From: an uncultured Oscillospiraceae bacterium
GTDB taxonomy: Bacteria; Bacillota; Clostridia; Oscillospirales; Oscillospiraceae
NCBI GenBank assembly: GCA_910587285.1
Contig: CAJULM010000002.1
Span: 49,016-113,015 of the forward strand
DNA length: 64,000 nucleotides
Direction: 5' to 3'
Shown here: one piece after another, positions 50,462-58,040 of the stretch
Numbering within the stretch: the stretch's first letter is position 1
How the letters are laid out: each line of letters opens with the position of its first letter
Notes under the pieces: model-generated
Told to the model about the DNA's origin: nothing
The model's input: only the letters and a program-made list of their open reading frames with translations
Database searches by the model: none
Position numbers and translations under genes: made by a program

Positions 50462-50971
50462 ATGGCAAAAAATATTGTATTGATTGGCATGATGGGCTGC
50501 GGCAAGACCACGGTGGGCCGCCTGCTGTCCCGGCGGCTGGGGCTGGAGCTGGTGGACACCGACGCCCTCATTGAGCAGCGGGAGGGCCGCTCCATCCCGG
50601 ATATCTTCGCCCGGGAGGGGGAGGCGTACTTTCGCGCCCTGGAGCTGGCGCTGTGCCGGGAGCTGGCCGGGCGGGAGGGTCTGGTCATCGCCTGCGGCGG
50701 CGGCCTGCCCCTTCAAGATGAGGCCATCGCCGCGCTGAAACAAAACGGCCTGGTGTTCTGGCTGGACCGGGACCCTGGGGAGAGCTACTACGGTCTGGAC
50801 GTGTCCGGCCGCCCTCTGGCCCAGGGGGGGCGGGAGGACTTTTTGGCGCGCTATTCCATGCGTTCCCCCATCTACCACCGATGGGCGGACTTTATCATCG
50901 TCAAGCCGGAGACCCCCCAATATGCTGAGAATCGCATTTCCACCATTTACATGGAGGTGTCCGAAGCATGA
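50462..50971 (+). CDS. aroK: Shikimate kinase
   Basis: The 169-residue P-loop kinase has Walker A GMMGCGKTTVGRLLS, the shikimate-binding DTDALIEQREG and GRSIPDIFAREGEAYFR, and ACGGGLPL. It phosphorylates shikimate. The start follows GGAGAG by six bases. It overlaps aroQ by four bases. Confidence 0.96.
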   Translation: MAKNIVLIGMMGCGKTTVGRLLSRRLGLELVDTDALIEQREGRSIPDIFAREGEAYFRALELALCRELAGREGLVIACGGGLPLQDEAIAALKQNGLVFWLDRDPGESYYGLDVSGRPLAQGGREDFLARYSMRSPIYHRWADFIIVKPETPQYAENRISTIYMEVSEA

Positions 50972-51399
50972 AATTCCTCATCATCAACGGCCCCAACCTG
51001 AACCTGCTGGGCAGGCGGGAGCCGGGCATCTACGGCGAGCAGAGCTACGAGGCCCTGTGCGCCCTCATCCGGGACCACGCCGCCGCCCATGATTCCACCG
51101 CGGACTGCTTCCAGTCCAACCACGAGGGGGACATTATCGACCAGATTCACGCCGCCGACGGGGTGTACGACGCCATTGTCATCAATCCCGGCGCCTACAC
51201 CCACTACAGCTACGCCATTTTGGACGCGCTGAAGGCGGTGGATGTGCCCGCCTACGAGGTGCACATCAGCCACATCGACCGGCGGGAGCCCTTCCGGGCG
51301 GTGTCCGTCACCGCCCCGGCCTGCGTGGGCCAGCTCTACGGCCACGGCTTTGACGGCTACCTCATGGCCATGGACCACTTCCTGGAGGGCAGGGCATGA
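50968..51399 (+). CDS. aroQ: Type II 3-dehydroquinate dehydratase
   Basis: The 143-residue protein has NGPNLNLLGRREPGIYG at the N-terminus, the QSNHEGDIIDQIH motif, NPGAYTHYSYAI and EVHISHIDRREPFR. These contain the catalytic Tyr and His of type II dehydroquinases. It dehydrates 3-dehydroquinate. It overlaps both aroK and aroE by four bases. Confidence 0.97.
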   Translation: MKFLIINGPNLNLLGRREPGIYGEQSYEALCALIRDHAAAHDSTADCFQSNHEGDIIDQIHAADGVYDAIVINPGAYTHYSYAILDALKAVDVPAYEVHISHIDRREPFRAVSVTAPACVGQLYGHGFDGYLMAMDHFLEGRA

Positions 51400-52235
51400 G
51401 CTTGCAGGTCATCGGCGACCCGGTGCTCCACTCCAAGTCCCCCGCCCTCCACGGGGCCATGCTGTCTGCCCTGGGGCTGGACATCCCCTATGACGCCCGC
51501 ACCGTGCGCCGGGGGGAGCTGCCGGAGTACCTAACCTGGGCGGAGGAGCACGGCGTCACCGGCTTCAACGCCACCATGCCCCACAAGGAGGACGTGCTCC
51601 CCCTGCTGGACGAGATCCACCCGGCGGCCGCGGCGGTGGGCTCGGTGAACACCGTGTGCCTGCGCCGCGGCAGATGGGTGGGCTTCAGCACCGACGGCAC
51701 CGGGGCGCTGGCCGCCCTGCGGGACGGGCTGGGCTTTGACCCCGCGGGAGCCTGCGTCACCCTCTTAGGCGCGGGGGGCGCGGCCAAGGCGGCGGCCCTG
51801 GCCCTGGCGGACGCGGGGGCGGCTCGGGTGTTTGTCTGCAACCGCACCCTGGACCGGGCCCGGCAGCTGTGCGCCCTGGCCCCCTCGGGCCGGCTGGTCC
51901 CCGCCGGGCTTGAGGGGGGGACACTGGCCCGCTGCGCCGCCCAGTCCTCCCTGCTGGTAAACTGCACCAGCCTGGGCATGGAGGGCTGCCCCGGCCAATT
52001 TGAGGCGTTCGACTTTCTGGACAAGCTGCCCCACGGCGCGGCGGTGTTCGACCTGATCTATCACCCCGCCCAGACGCAGCTGCTCGCCCAGGCGCAGCGC
52101 CGGGGTCTGCCCGCCATGAACGGCCTGCCCATGCTGGTGTGGCAGGCGGTGCTGGCCCTGGAGCACTTCCTGGGCCGGCCCCTGGACCGCAAAGCCATGG
52201 CGGCAGCGGCAACTGCCGCGCTCAATGAAATTTGA
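51396..52235 (+). CDS. aroE: Shikimate dehydrogenase
   Basis: The 279-residue protein has the substrate site HSKSPALHGAML, the catalytic NATMPHKED (Lys), the nucleotide loop LLGAGGAAKAAALAL and CNRTLDRARQL. It reduces 3-dehydroshikimate to shikimate with NADPH. It completes the pathway enzymes in the operon: aroF, B, Q, E, K, A and C are all present. Confidence 0.96.
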   Translation: MSLQVIGDPVLHSKSPALHGAMLSALGLDIPYDARTVRRGELPEYLTWAEEHGVTGFNATMPHKEDVLPLLDEIHPAAAAVGSVNTVCLRRGRWVGFSTDGTGALAALRDGLGFDPAGACVTLLGAGGAAKAAALALADAGAARVFVCNRTLDRARQLCALAPSGRLVPAGLEGGTLARCAAQSSLLVNCTSLGMEGCPGQFEAFDFLDKLPHGAAVFDLIYHPAQTQLLAQAQRRGLPAMNGLPMLVWQAVLALEHFLGRPLDRKAMAAAATAALNEI

Positions 52236-52244
52236 GGTGATATT

Positions 52245-53282
52245 ATGTTAAAACCACAACGCTTGCGCCCCGGCGACAAGGTCGCCGTCGTCTCCCTGTC
52301 CAGAGGAATGCTGGGGGAGCCGCAGTTTCTCCACAAATACCACCTGGCCCGTGAGCGGCTGGAGCGGGACTACGGCCTCCAGGTCGTGGCCATGCCCAAC
52401 GCCCTGAAGGGCGAGGACTACCTGTACCGCCACCCGGAGGCCAGGGCCCAGGACCTGATGGACGCCTTCCGGGACCCCGAGGTCAAGGCGGTGTTCTGCG
52501 CCATCGGCGGGGACGACACCATCCGGCTCCTGCCCTACATCGACTTTGACGTGCTGAAAAACAACCCCAAAATCTTCACCGGCTTCTCCGACACCACCTC
52601 CAACCACTTCATGATGTACAAGGCGGGGCTGGTGTCCTACTACGGCGGGGCGGTGATGAACAACTGGGCGGAGTACGGGGCCATCAACGAGTACACGGCC
52701 CAGGCGTTCGACAAGACCCTGTTCCACCCCCAGGCCACCTGGACCATCCCCGCCAGCGGGTTTTGCAGCTATGAGACGGACAAGGTGTGGTGGGACGAGG
52801 CCAACATCAACCAAACCATCCCCCGGTTCCCCAACCGCGGCTATGAAATCCTCCAGGGGGAGGGCAAGGTGTCCGGCCCCCTGCTGGGGGGCTGCGTGGA
52901 TGTGTTCGAGATGCTGTTCGGCACGTCCCTGTGGCCCTCGGCTGAGGAGTGGCGGGGCAAGCTGTTGCTGCTGGAGACCAGCGAGGACGACATCGGGCCG
53001 GACTGGCTGACCTGGTTCCTCCGGGGCCTACAGGCCCAGGGGGTGCTCCACGCCGTCAACGGCATCGTGGTGGGCAAGCCCGCCTTCGCGGACAAGCTGG
53101 AGCCCTATAAGGAGGCTCTCCGCCAGGTGGTGGGCTTTGAGGCGGGATTGCCCGGCCTGCCCATTCTGTATAACGTGAACGTGGGCCACGCCTACCCCAT
53201 CGGCCTGTTCCCCCTGGGGCTGGAGTACGAGATCGACTGCGGGGCAAAGACTTTGACCCTGCTGGAGCCCGCCACGCGGTGA
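52245..53282 (+). CDS. S66 family peptidase (LD-carboxypeptidase/MccF-like)
   Basis: The 345-residue protein has the nucleophile Ser115 in FTGFSDTTSNHF, a conserved Glu region in LLLETSEDD, and the His in NVNVGHAYP. This is the S66 fold with Ser-Glu-His triad. Members cleave LD bonds in murein peptides or hydrolyse microcin C-type peptide-nucleotides. No signal peptide is seen, so it is probably cytosolic. It follows aroE by nine bases and leads the non-aromatic tail of the operon. Confidence 0.9.
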   Translation: MLKPQRLRPGDKVAVVSLSRGMLGEPQFLHKYHLARERLERDYGLQVVAMPNALKGEDYLYRHPEARAQDLMDAFRDPEVKAVFCAIGGDDTIRLLPYIDFDVLKNNPKIFTGFSDTTSNHFMMYKAGLVSYYGGAVMNNWAEYGAINEYTAQAFDKTLFHPQATWTIPASGFCSYETDKVWWDEANINQTIPRFPNRGYEILQGEGKVSGPLLGGCVDVFEMLFGTSLWPSAEEWRGKLLLLETSEDDIGPDWLTWFLRGLQAQGVLHAVNGIVVGKPAFADKLEPYKEALRQVVGFEAGLPGLPILYNVNVGHAYPIGLFPLGLEYEIDCGAKTLTLLEPATR

Positions 53283-53292
53283 GGAGACGGCG

Positions 53293-54231
53293 ATGAAAAA
53301 AGCGGCAAAAATCGCCCTGGCTGTCTTCGGGGCGCTGGCTCTGCTGCTCCTGCTCTGCTTCATCAACCACCAGGTGCAGCTCCGGCGGGAGAGCAAATGG
53401 TTCGTCCCCCTGGGAACCTTGGTAGAGGTGGACGGCCGCCAAATGAGCGTCTATACCCAGGGCGGGGGAGCGGAAACCCTGGTCTTCCTGTCGGGCAGCG
53501 GCACCTGCTCCCCCATCCTGGACTTCAAGGCCCTCTACTCCCAGCTCGGCGGCTATCAAATTGCGGTGCCCGAGCGCTTCGGCTATGGCTTCAGCGACGT
53601 GACAGACCTGTCAAAAGACCTTGACACCGTATTGGAGCAGACCCGCGCCGCCCTCGCTGCGGCGGGGCTGGAGCCCCCCTATGTCCTGTGCCCCCACTCC
53701 ATGTCCGGGCTGGAGGCGCTGTACTGGGCGCAGCAATACCCGGAGGAGGTGCGGGCCATCATCGGGCTGGATATGTCCGTCCCCGCCGCCTATGAGGGGA
53801 TGTCCATCAGCGCCCCCCTCCTGCGGCTGCTGCAATTTGGGGGCGCCAGCGGCGTTACCCGGTTTCTCCCAATCGCGTCGGACAGCGCCGCCATTCAGAG
53901 CGGGGCGCTGTCCGGGGCGGAACAGGATATCTACCGCGCCATATTCTACCGCCGCACCATGACCGCCGATATGGTAAACGAGGCCCTGTGCGTCAAGGAC
54001 AATGCAAGGGTCGTGGCCCAGGGCGGGATGCCCGGCGTCCCCATCCTGATGTTCTGCTCCGACGGCAGCGGCGGCACCGGCTTCACCAAGGAGGAGTGGC
54101 GGGCCGTCCAGGCCGGATTCGCGGCAGACTGTCCAGACGCGCGGCTGGTGGAGCTGGAGTGCGGCCACTACGTCCACGATTTTGAGTATGAGCGCCTCGC
54201 GGCGGAAATCAACGAGTTTTTAAATCAATAA
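53293..54231 (+). CDS. Alpha/beta hydrolase with N-terminal membrane anchor
   Basis: The 312-residue protein has a hydrophobic N-terminal segment (residues 8-24), an oxyanion stretch VFLSGSGTCSP, the nucleophile elbow in CPHSMSGLEAL (HxMSG in place of the usual GxSxG first Gly), and a C-terminal His in ELECGHYVHDFE. It belongs to the alpha/beta hydrolase superfamily; the substrate is unknown. It sits between the S66 peptidase and ispE, all closely spaced. Confidence 0.88.
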   Translation: MKKAAKIALAVFGALALLLLLCFINHQVQLRRESKWFVPLGTLVEVDGRQMSVYTQGGGAETLVFLSGSGTCSPILDFKALYSQLGGYQIAVPERFGYGFSDVTDLSKDLDTVLEQTRAALAAAGLEPPYVLCPHSMSGLEALYWAQQYPEEVRAIIGLDMSVPAAYEGMSISAPLLRLLQFGGASGVTRFLPIASDSAAIQSGALSGAEQDIYRAIFYRRTMTADMVNEALCVKDNARVVAQGGMPGVPILMFCSDGSGGTGFTKEEWRAVQAGFAADCPDARLVELECGHYVHDFEYERLAAEINEFLNQ

Positions 54232-54241
54232 GGAGTGCGCT

Positions 54242-55102
54242 ATGGAGCTTTCAGCCAACGCCAAAATCAACCTCACCCTGGACATCCTCCGCAGACGGGA
54301 GGACGGCTACCACGATTTGCAGATGGTGATGCAGTCCGTCACCCTGGCCGACGCGCTCACCCTCACCCCCGCCCAGGGGGAGGAGGGCTGCGCCGCCTCC
54401 AACCTGCACTTTCTGCCCACCGGAGGGAAAAACCTGACCCAGATGGCCGCCGCCGCTTTCCGGGCGGCCGCCGGAACCGGGGGCGAGGTGGACGTGTCCA
54501 TTCAAAAGCACATCCCCGTGTGCGCGGGGCTGGCCGGGGGCAGCGCCGACGCCGCCGCCGTCCTGCGGGCCATGAATGCGCTCACAGGGGCGGGGCTGTC
54601 CCTCGCCCGGCTGGCCGAAATTGGGGCGCGGGTGGGCTCCGACGTGCCCTTCTGCGTGCTGGGCGGCGCCGCTCTGGCCGAGGGGCGCGGGGAGCGCCTC
54701 ACCCCCCTGCCCTGCCTGCCCTTCTGCCACATCGTCATCTGCAAGCCCCCCTTCTCCGTCTCCACCCCCCAGCTCTTTTCACGGGTGAACGTGCGGAAAA
54801 TCGTCCGCCGGCCGGACACCGCCGGGGTGATCGCCGCCCTGAACGCCGGGGATCTGACCGGGGTGGCCCGGCGGATGTATAACGTCTTCGAGGACGTGCT
54901 GGACCGCCGGCGCTATGGCGAGATCGCCTCCATCAAGGCCGCGCTCATCGACTGCGGGGCACTGGGGGCGTCCATGTCGGGCAGCGGGCCCTCCGTCTTC
55001 GGCCTGTTCCCCCGCCTGGAGGACGCCCAGGCCGCCCAGGAGCGGCTGCTGGGCTCCTACCGGGACGTATTTCTGTGCGCCCCGGCGGAAAAAAATGTTT
55101 GA
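54242..55102 (+). CDS. ispE: 4-diphosphocytidyl-2-C-methyl-D-erythritol kinase
   Basis: The 286-residue GHMP kinase starts MELSANAKINLTLDILRRREDGYHDL and has the ATP loop PVCAGLAGGSADAAAVL and the C-terminal GALGASMSGSGPSVFGLF. It phosphorylates CDP-methylerythritol in the MEP isoprenoid pathway. It follows the hydrolase by ten bases. Its last bases contain a likely promoter for spoIIR. Confidence 0.96.
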   Translation: MELSANAKINLTLDILRRREDGYHDLQMVMQSVTLADALTLTPAQGEEGCAASNLHFLPTGGKNLTQMAAAAFRAAAGTGGEVDVSIQKHIPVCAGLAGGSADAAAVLRAMNALTGAGLSLARLAEIGARVGSDVPFCVLGGAALAEGRGERLTPLPCLPFCHIVICKPPFSVSTPQLFSRVNVRKIVRRPDTAGVIAALNAGDLTGVARRMYNVFEDVLDRRRYGEIASIKAALIDCGALGASMSGSGPSVFGLFPRLEDAQAAQERLLGSYRDVFLCAPAEKNV

Positions 55103-55127
55103 CTCTTTCCCGCCGCCTGGTTATAAA
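55099..55127 (+). promoter_or_regulatory. Probable promoter of spoIIR
   Basis: TTGACT (55099-55104) and TATAAA (55122-55127) are 17 bases apart. The -10 area also reads GGTTATAAAA, which fits the GGnnAnA pattern of sigma-F promoters, the known regulator of spoIIR in Bacillus. The -35 for sigma-F is poor, so the sigma class is undecided. Confidence 0.6.
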
Positions 55128-55130
55128 ATC

Positions 55131-55200
55131 AAAAAACACCGTCCATACTGTACCCATCGCCCATGGCGGGCGGCAAACGGTACATAGGACGGTGTTTTTT
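55131..55200 (+). promoter_or_regulatory. Hairpin covering the spoIIR ribosome binding region
   Basis: AAAAAACACCGTCC (55131-55144) is perfectly complementary to GGACGGTGTTTTTT (55187-55200), with an inner GTACC/GGTAC pair. The 3' arm ends at the base before the spoIIR ATG and contains the only purine-rich ribosome site. It can act as a terminator for ispE read-through (T6) and as a translational lock on spoIIR. Confidence 0.7.
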
Positions 55201-55824
55201 ATGACTTCTTCTAAGCTTCGCCTCTGGGAATCGGCCCTGCTGCTGGCCTTCGGCCTGACGCTGACGGCGGGAGTGTGGGCCTCGGCCAGCGAGGCCGCCC
55301 TGGCAGGGCAGGTGCTGCGCCTGCACGTGGTGGCCAACTCCGACTCCCAGGAGGACCAGGCGCTGAAGCTGCTGGCCCGGGACGCAGTGCTGGAGCGGGC
55401 CTCTGCGCTGCTGTATGGCGTCTCCGACCGGCAGGGGGCGGAGGCCACCCTGGCCCCCCATCTGGACGAGCTGGCCCTGGCCGCCTCCCAGGCCCTGGCG
55501 GACGCCGGGTGCGGGGACGAGGTCCGCGTGACCCTCACCGACCAGTGGTTCCCCACCAAGGCATACGACGGCTTTTCCCTGCCCGCGGGGCAGTACCGGG
55601 CGCTGCGGGTGAGCATCGGGGAGGGGGCCGGGCAAAACTGGTGGTGCGTGGTGTTCCCGCCGCTGTGCCTGGCCTCCGTCACCGAGGAGAGCGTGGAGAC
55701 CGCGGCCGGCCAAGTGCTCAGCGAGGACCAGGTGGCCCTCATCACCGGGCAGGACGGGGGCTATGTGCTCAAGTTCCGCCTCATCGAGTGGTGGGAGGAG
55801 CTGCTGCAAAAGCTGGAGGGATGA
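55201..55824 (+). CDS. spoIIR: Stage II sporulation protein R (SpoIIR)
   Basis: The 207-residue protein has an N-terminal signal or anchor segment (residues 7-28) followed by LRLHVVANSDSQEDQALKL and VSIGEGAGQNWWCVVFPPLC, the two family hallmarks. SpoIIR is secreted from the forespore and triggers SpoIIGA to activate sigma-E in the mother cell. Its presence places the organism in an endospore-forming lineage. The start at 55201 follows the hairpin directly; upstream in-frame codons lie in ispE. Confidence 0.93.
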   Translation: MTSSKLRLWESALLLAFGLTLTAGVWASASEAALAGQVLRLHVVANSDSQEDQALKLLARDAVLERASALLYGVSDRQGAEATLAPHLDELALAASQALADAGCGDEVRVTLTDQWFPTKAYDGFSLPAGQYRALRVSIGEGAGQNWWCVVFPPLCLASVTEESVETAAGQVLSEDQVALITGQDGGYVLKFRLIEWWEELLQKLEG

Positions 55825-55827
55825 CAG

Positions 55828-55868
55828 CGCGGCGCGTGGAACTCCACGCGCCGCGTTTCAGCGTTTTT
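55828..55868 (+). terminator. Terminator after spoIIR
   Basis: A 12-bp stem CGCGGCGCGTGG (55828-55839) and CCACGCGCCGCG (55844-55855) with loop AACT is followed by TTTCAGCGTTTTTC. It separates spoIIR from the convergent metQ; the stem could also help stop minus-strand transcription. Confidence 0.8.
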
Positions 55869-55869
55869 C

Positions 55870-56685
55870 TTAGAAGACGGCGACCACGCCGCCGCCGTAG
55901 GTCTCGTCGATGTAGGCCTTAACCTCATCGGACTGGAGGGCCTTCAGCAGCTTCTGGATGGCCTCGTCGTTCTCACGGCCCTCCTTCACCGCCAGCACGT
56001 TGGCATAGGCCACGCCCGCGGTGCCATCGGCGGACTCGATGGCCAGGGCATCCTCCGCCTTCAGCCCCGCGCCGATGGCGTAGTTGCCGTTGATGACGGC
56101 CACGTCCACGTCCTGGAGGGTGGTGGTGAGCAGGTTTGCGGTGAGCTCCTTGATATCATAGTTGTGGGGATTCTCCGCGATGTCGGACACGGTGGGCTCC
56201 AGGCCCACGCCGTCCTTCAGGGTGATCAGCCCCTGCTCCTGGAGCAGCAGCAGGGCGCGGCCGCCGTTGGTGGCGTCGTTGGGGATGGCGATGGTAGCGC
56301 CGTCCGCCAGGGCGTCCAGGCTGGCGGTCTTGCCGGCGTAGATGCCGAAGGGCTCATAGTGGATGCTGCCCACGCTTACCAGGTGGGTGCCGTTGGCCTC
56401 GTTAAAGTTGTTCATGTAGGTGATGTGCTGGAAGTAGTTGGCGTCCAGCTGGCCGTCCTCTACATTATTATTGGGCAACACATAGTCGTCATAGGGGACG
56501 ACTTCCAGCGTAACGTTTTCCTTGGCCAGCAGGTCCTTGACCACGTTTTCCAGAATCTCCTGGTGGGGCGTGGGGGAGGCGCCCACCTTGATGGTGACGG
56601 CTTCGTTGGACTTTCCGCCGCAGGCGGACAGCAGGGACAGGCAGCTAACGCAGGCCAGCGCAAGGGCCAAAATCTTCTTTTTCAT
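55870..56685 (-). CDS. metQ: Methionine ABC transporter substrate-binding lipoprotein MetQ
   Basis: The 271-residue protein has a lipoprotein signal peptide with lipobox LLSACG (Cys22) and NlpA-family motifs VGASPTPHQEILE, VPYDDYVLPNN and LDANYFQHITYM. It delivers methionine to MetNI at the membrane. It has its own promoter and a T-box leader, although metN and metI lie upstream in the same direction. Confidence 0.96.
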   Translation of the reverse strand: MKKKILALALACVSCLSLLSACGGKSNEAVTIKVGASPTPHQEILENVVKDLLAKENVTLEVVPYDDYVLPNNNVEDGQLDANYFQHITYMNNFNEANGTHLVSVGSIHYEPFGIYAGKTASLDALADGATIAIPNDATNGGRALLLLQEQGLITLKDGVGLEPTVSDIAENPHNYDIKELTANLLTTTLQDVDVAVINGNYAIGAGLKAEDALAIESADGTAGVAYANVLAVKEGRENDEAIQKLLKALQSDEVKAYIDETYGGGVVAVF

Positions 56686-56761
56686 TTCAGTTGCTCCTTT
56701 TCCATTTGGTTTTTTGTTTTATGTGAGCCGCTCTCGCGGGAATCACCGGGCGGGTGGGGCA

Positions 56762-57019
56762 CAAAAAAACGCCCCTGACAGATGTCAAGGACGAGAGCCT
56801 TCTCGGCTTCGTGGTACCACCTTGCTTCACCCGCCCCTCGCGGTGGCGGGCCTTACCGGGTACTGACATACCCTGGCGCTGTGACGGGCGCTCCCGTCAT
56901 GACCTATCGGCTTACACCTGTCGGCCATGCGGCTCCGAGGCCATGTTCGGCGCGGCCTTCCGTACCCGTTTCCAGCTCCCCGGGCTCTCTGTGCCGTATC
57001 TCCGCGCGTACTCTCCTCA
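56762..57019 (-). ncRNA. T-box riboswitch (tRNA-Met type) upstream of metQ
   Basis: On the minus strand the leader has a Stem I start AGAGAGCCCGGGGAGCTGG (56972-56990), a candidate specifier ATG in GAACATGG (56942-56944) and the T-box sequence GGTGGTACCACG (56810-56821). A terminator follows (CGTCCTTGAC/GTCAGGGGCG then seven T). Uncharged tRNA-Met would stabilise the antiterminator and raise metQ expression. The specifier is assigned by position and by the transported amino acid. Confidence 0.92.
56764..56791 (-). terminator. T-box terminator
   Basis: A 10-bp stem with loop ATCT is followed by T7 on the minus strand. Part of its 5' side follows the T-box sequence that forms the alternative antiterminator. 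Confidence 0.9.
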
Positions 57020-57020
57020 T

Positions 57021-57110
57021 CATTGCCTTTGCAGTGCTATAAAATTTTTTGTGTCCCACCCCCTTCGGGGGTGGGGCGCAGGCAATCCAGCCATTGCCTG
57101 TCAGTGCTAT
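57021..57110. repeat. Near-duplicate words flanking hairpins in the metQ leader
   Basis: CATTGCCTTTGCAGTGCTAT (57021-57040) and CATTGCCTGTCAGTGCTAT (57092-57110) are almost identical direct repeats. Between them lie a strong CCCACCCCC/GGGGGTGGG hairpin and an AGGCAAT/ATTGCCT inverted repeat. The hairpin has no T-tract in either direction. Confidence 0.65.
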
Positions 57111-57147
57111 GCAGCTTTTGCAATCCGTCTTGGATTGTTGTTTCATA

Positions 57148-57176
57148 GTTTAACGCAACAAAGCGGTTTTGTCAAT
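57148..57176 (-). promoter_or_regulatory. Promoter of the T-box/metQ transcript
   Basis: The minus strand has TTGACA (57171-57176), a 17-base spacer and TAAACT (57148-57153). Transcription would start near 57141, about 120 bases before the T-box. Confidence 0.85.
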
Positions 57177-57194
57177 GGGGCAGTTTGCACATAA

Positions 57195-57233
57195 GTAGGA
57201 ACGGACAAATCCATTCGCTTTGTCCGTTCCTAC
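57195..57233. repeat. GTAGGAACGGAC palindrome after metI
   Basis: A perfect 15-bp inverted repeat (GTAGGAACGGACAAA at 57195-57209 and its complement at 57219-57233) has a nine-base loop. It lies 15 bases after the metI stop. The T-tract is poor on the minus strand (TTATG), so termination would be inefficient. Its ends resemble the TGTAGG element after aroA. Confidence 0.75.
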
Positions 57234-57248
57234 AAAATCGTGCCGCCC

Positions 57249-58040
57249 TCACAGCGCGCCGGGGCCCCTTCTCTCCTTCGCCGCCTGCCGCTTGAGGATT
57301 TTCGCGGCAGCCTTCCAGCTCTTGCCTGTGATCCGCCGGTCCATACGGATGGCGGTGCGGGTGCCGATGGTCTGGAAAATCTGCACCAGAATAATAAGTA
57401 CCACCACCGCCGTATACAGCACGATCATCTGCTGCCGCCCCCAACCCCGCATGAGGGCCATGGATCCCAGCCCGCCGCCGCCTATGGCCCCCGCCATGGC
57501 ACCGTAGCCCAGGATGTTCACAAACGCGGTGGTCAACCCGGTCACCAGGGAGGGCAAGCTCTCGGGCAGCATGACCTTCCACACAATTTGAAAGGTGGAG
57601 CAGCCCATGGCCTGGGCCGCCTCGATGAGCCCCCGGTCCATCTCCCGCAGGGAGCTCTCCACCAGCCGGGCCACAAAGGGGAACGCCGCCACTGTCAGGG
57701 GCACCAGCACGCCCACCGTGCCCAGAGTAGTGCCCAGGATAATCCGGGACAGGGGCATGACCAGCACCATCAGGATGAGGAAGGGCACCGAGCGCAGCAG
57801 GTTAATCACCACGTTGAGCACCTGCATCAGCGCGGGGGACAGCGGACGGATTCCGTCCTTCTCCCCGGTGACCAGCAGCACTCCCAGGGGCAGGCCGATG
57901 AGATAGGCGAAGGCCGTGGCGACAACAGTAGAGTAGATGGTCTCCCACACGGCAAAGGGGATGCTGTCCACCAGATAGGTGATTTGGTCCGCCGCCTTGG
58001 CATCGGTGACGGAGAGGATTGAAATGATCCAGTCAGCCAT
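57249..58040 (-). CDS. metI: Methionine ABC transporter permease MetI
   Basis: The 263-residue protein has five to six membrane segments and the permease EAA loop EAAQAMGCSTFQIVWKVMLPESLPS. It ends in a basic cytosolic tail longer than in most MetI proteins (RITGKSWKAAAKILKRQAAK). It overlaps metN by eight bases. Confidence 0.95.
   Translation of the reverse strand: MADWIISILSVTDAKAADQITYLVDSIPFAVWETIYSTVVATAFAYLIGLPLGVLLVTGEKDGIRPLSPALMQVLNVVINLLRSVPFLILMVLVMPLSRIILGTTLGTVGVLVPLTVAAFPFVARLVESSLREMDRGLIEAAQAMGCSTFQIVWKVMLPESLPSLVTGLTTAFVNILGYGAMAGAIGGGGLGSMALMRGWGRQQMIVLYTAVVVLIILVQIFQTIGTRTAIRMDRRITGKSWKAAAKILKRQAAKERRGPGAL

Noticed and set aside
57045..57075. Strong CCCACCCCC/GGGGGTGGG hairpin as a terminator of metI or the leader
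   Set aside because: Neither strand has a T-tract after the stem, so it does not meet the criteria of an intrinsic terminator.
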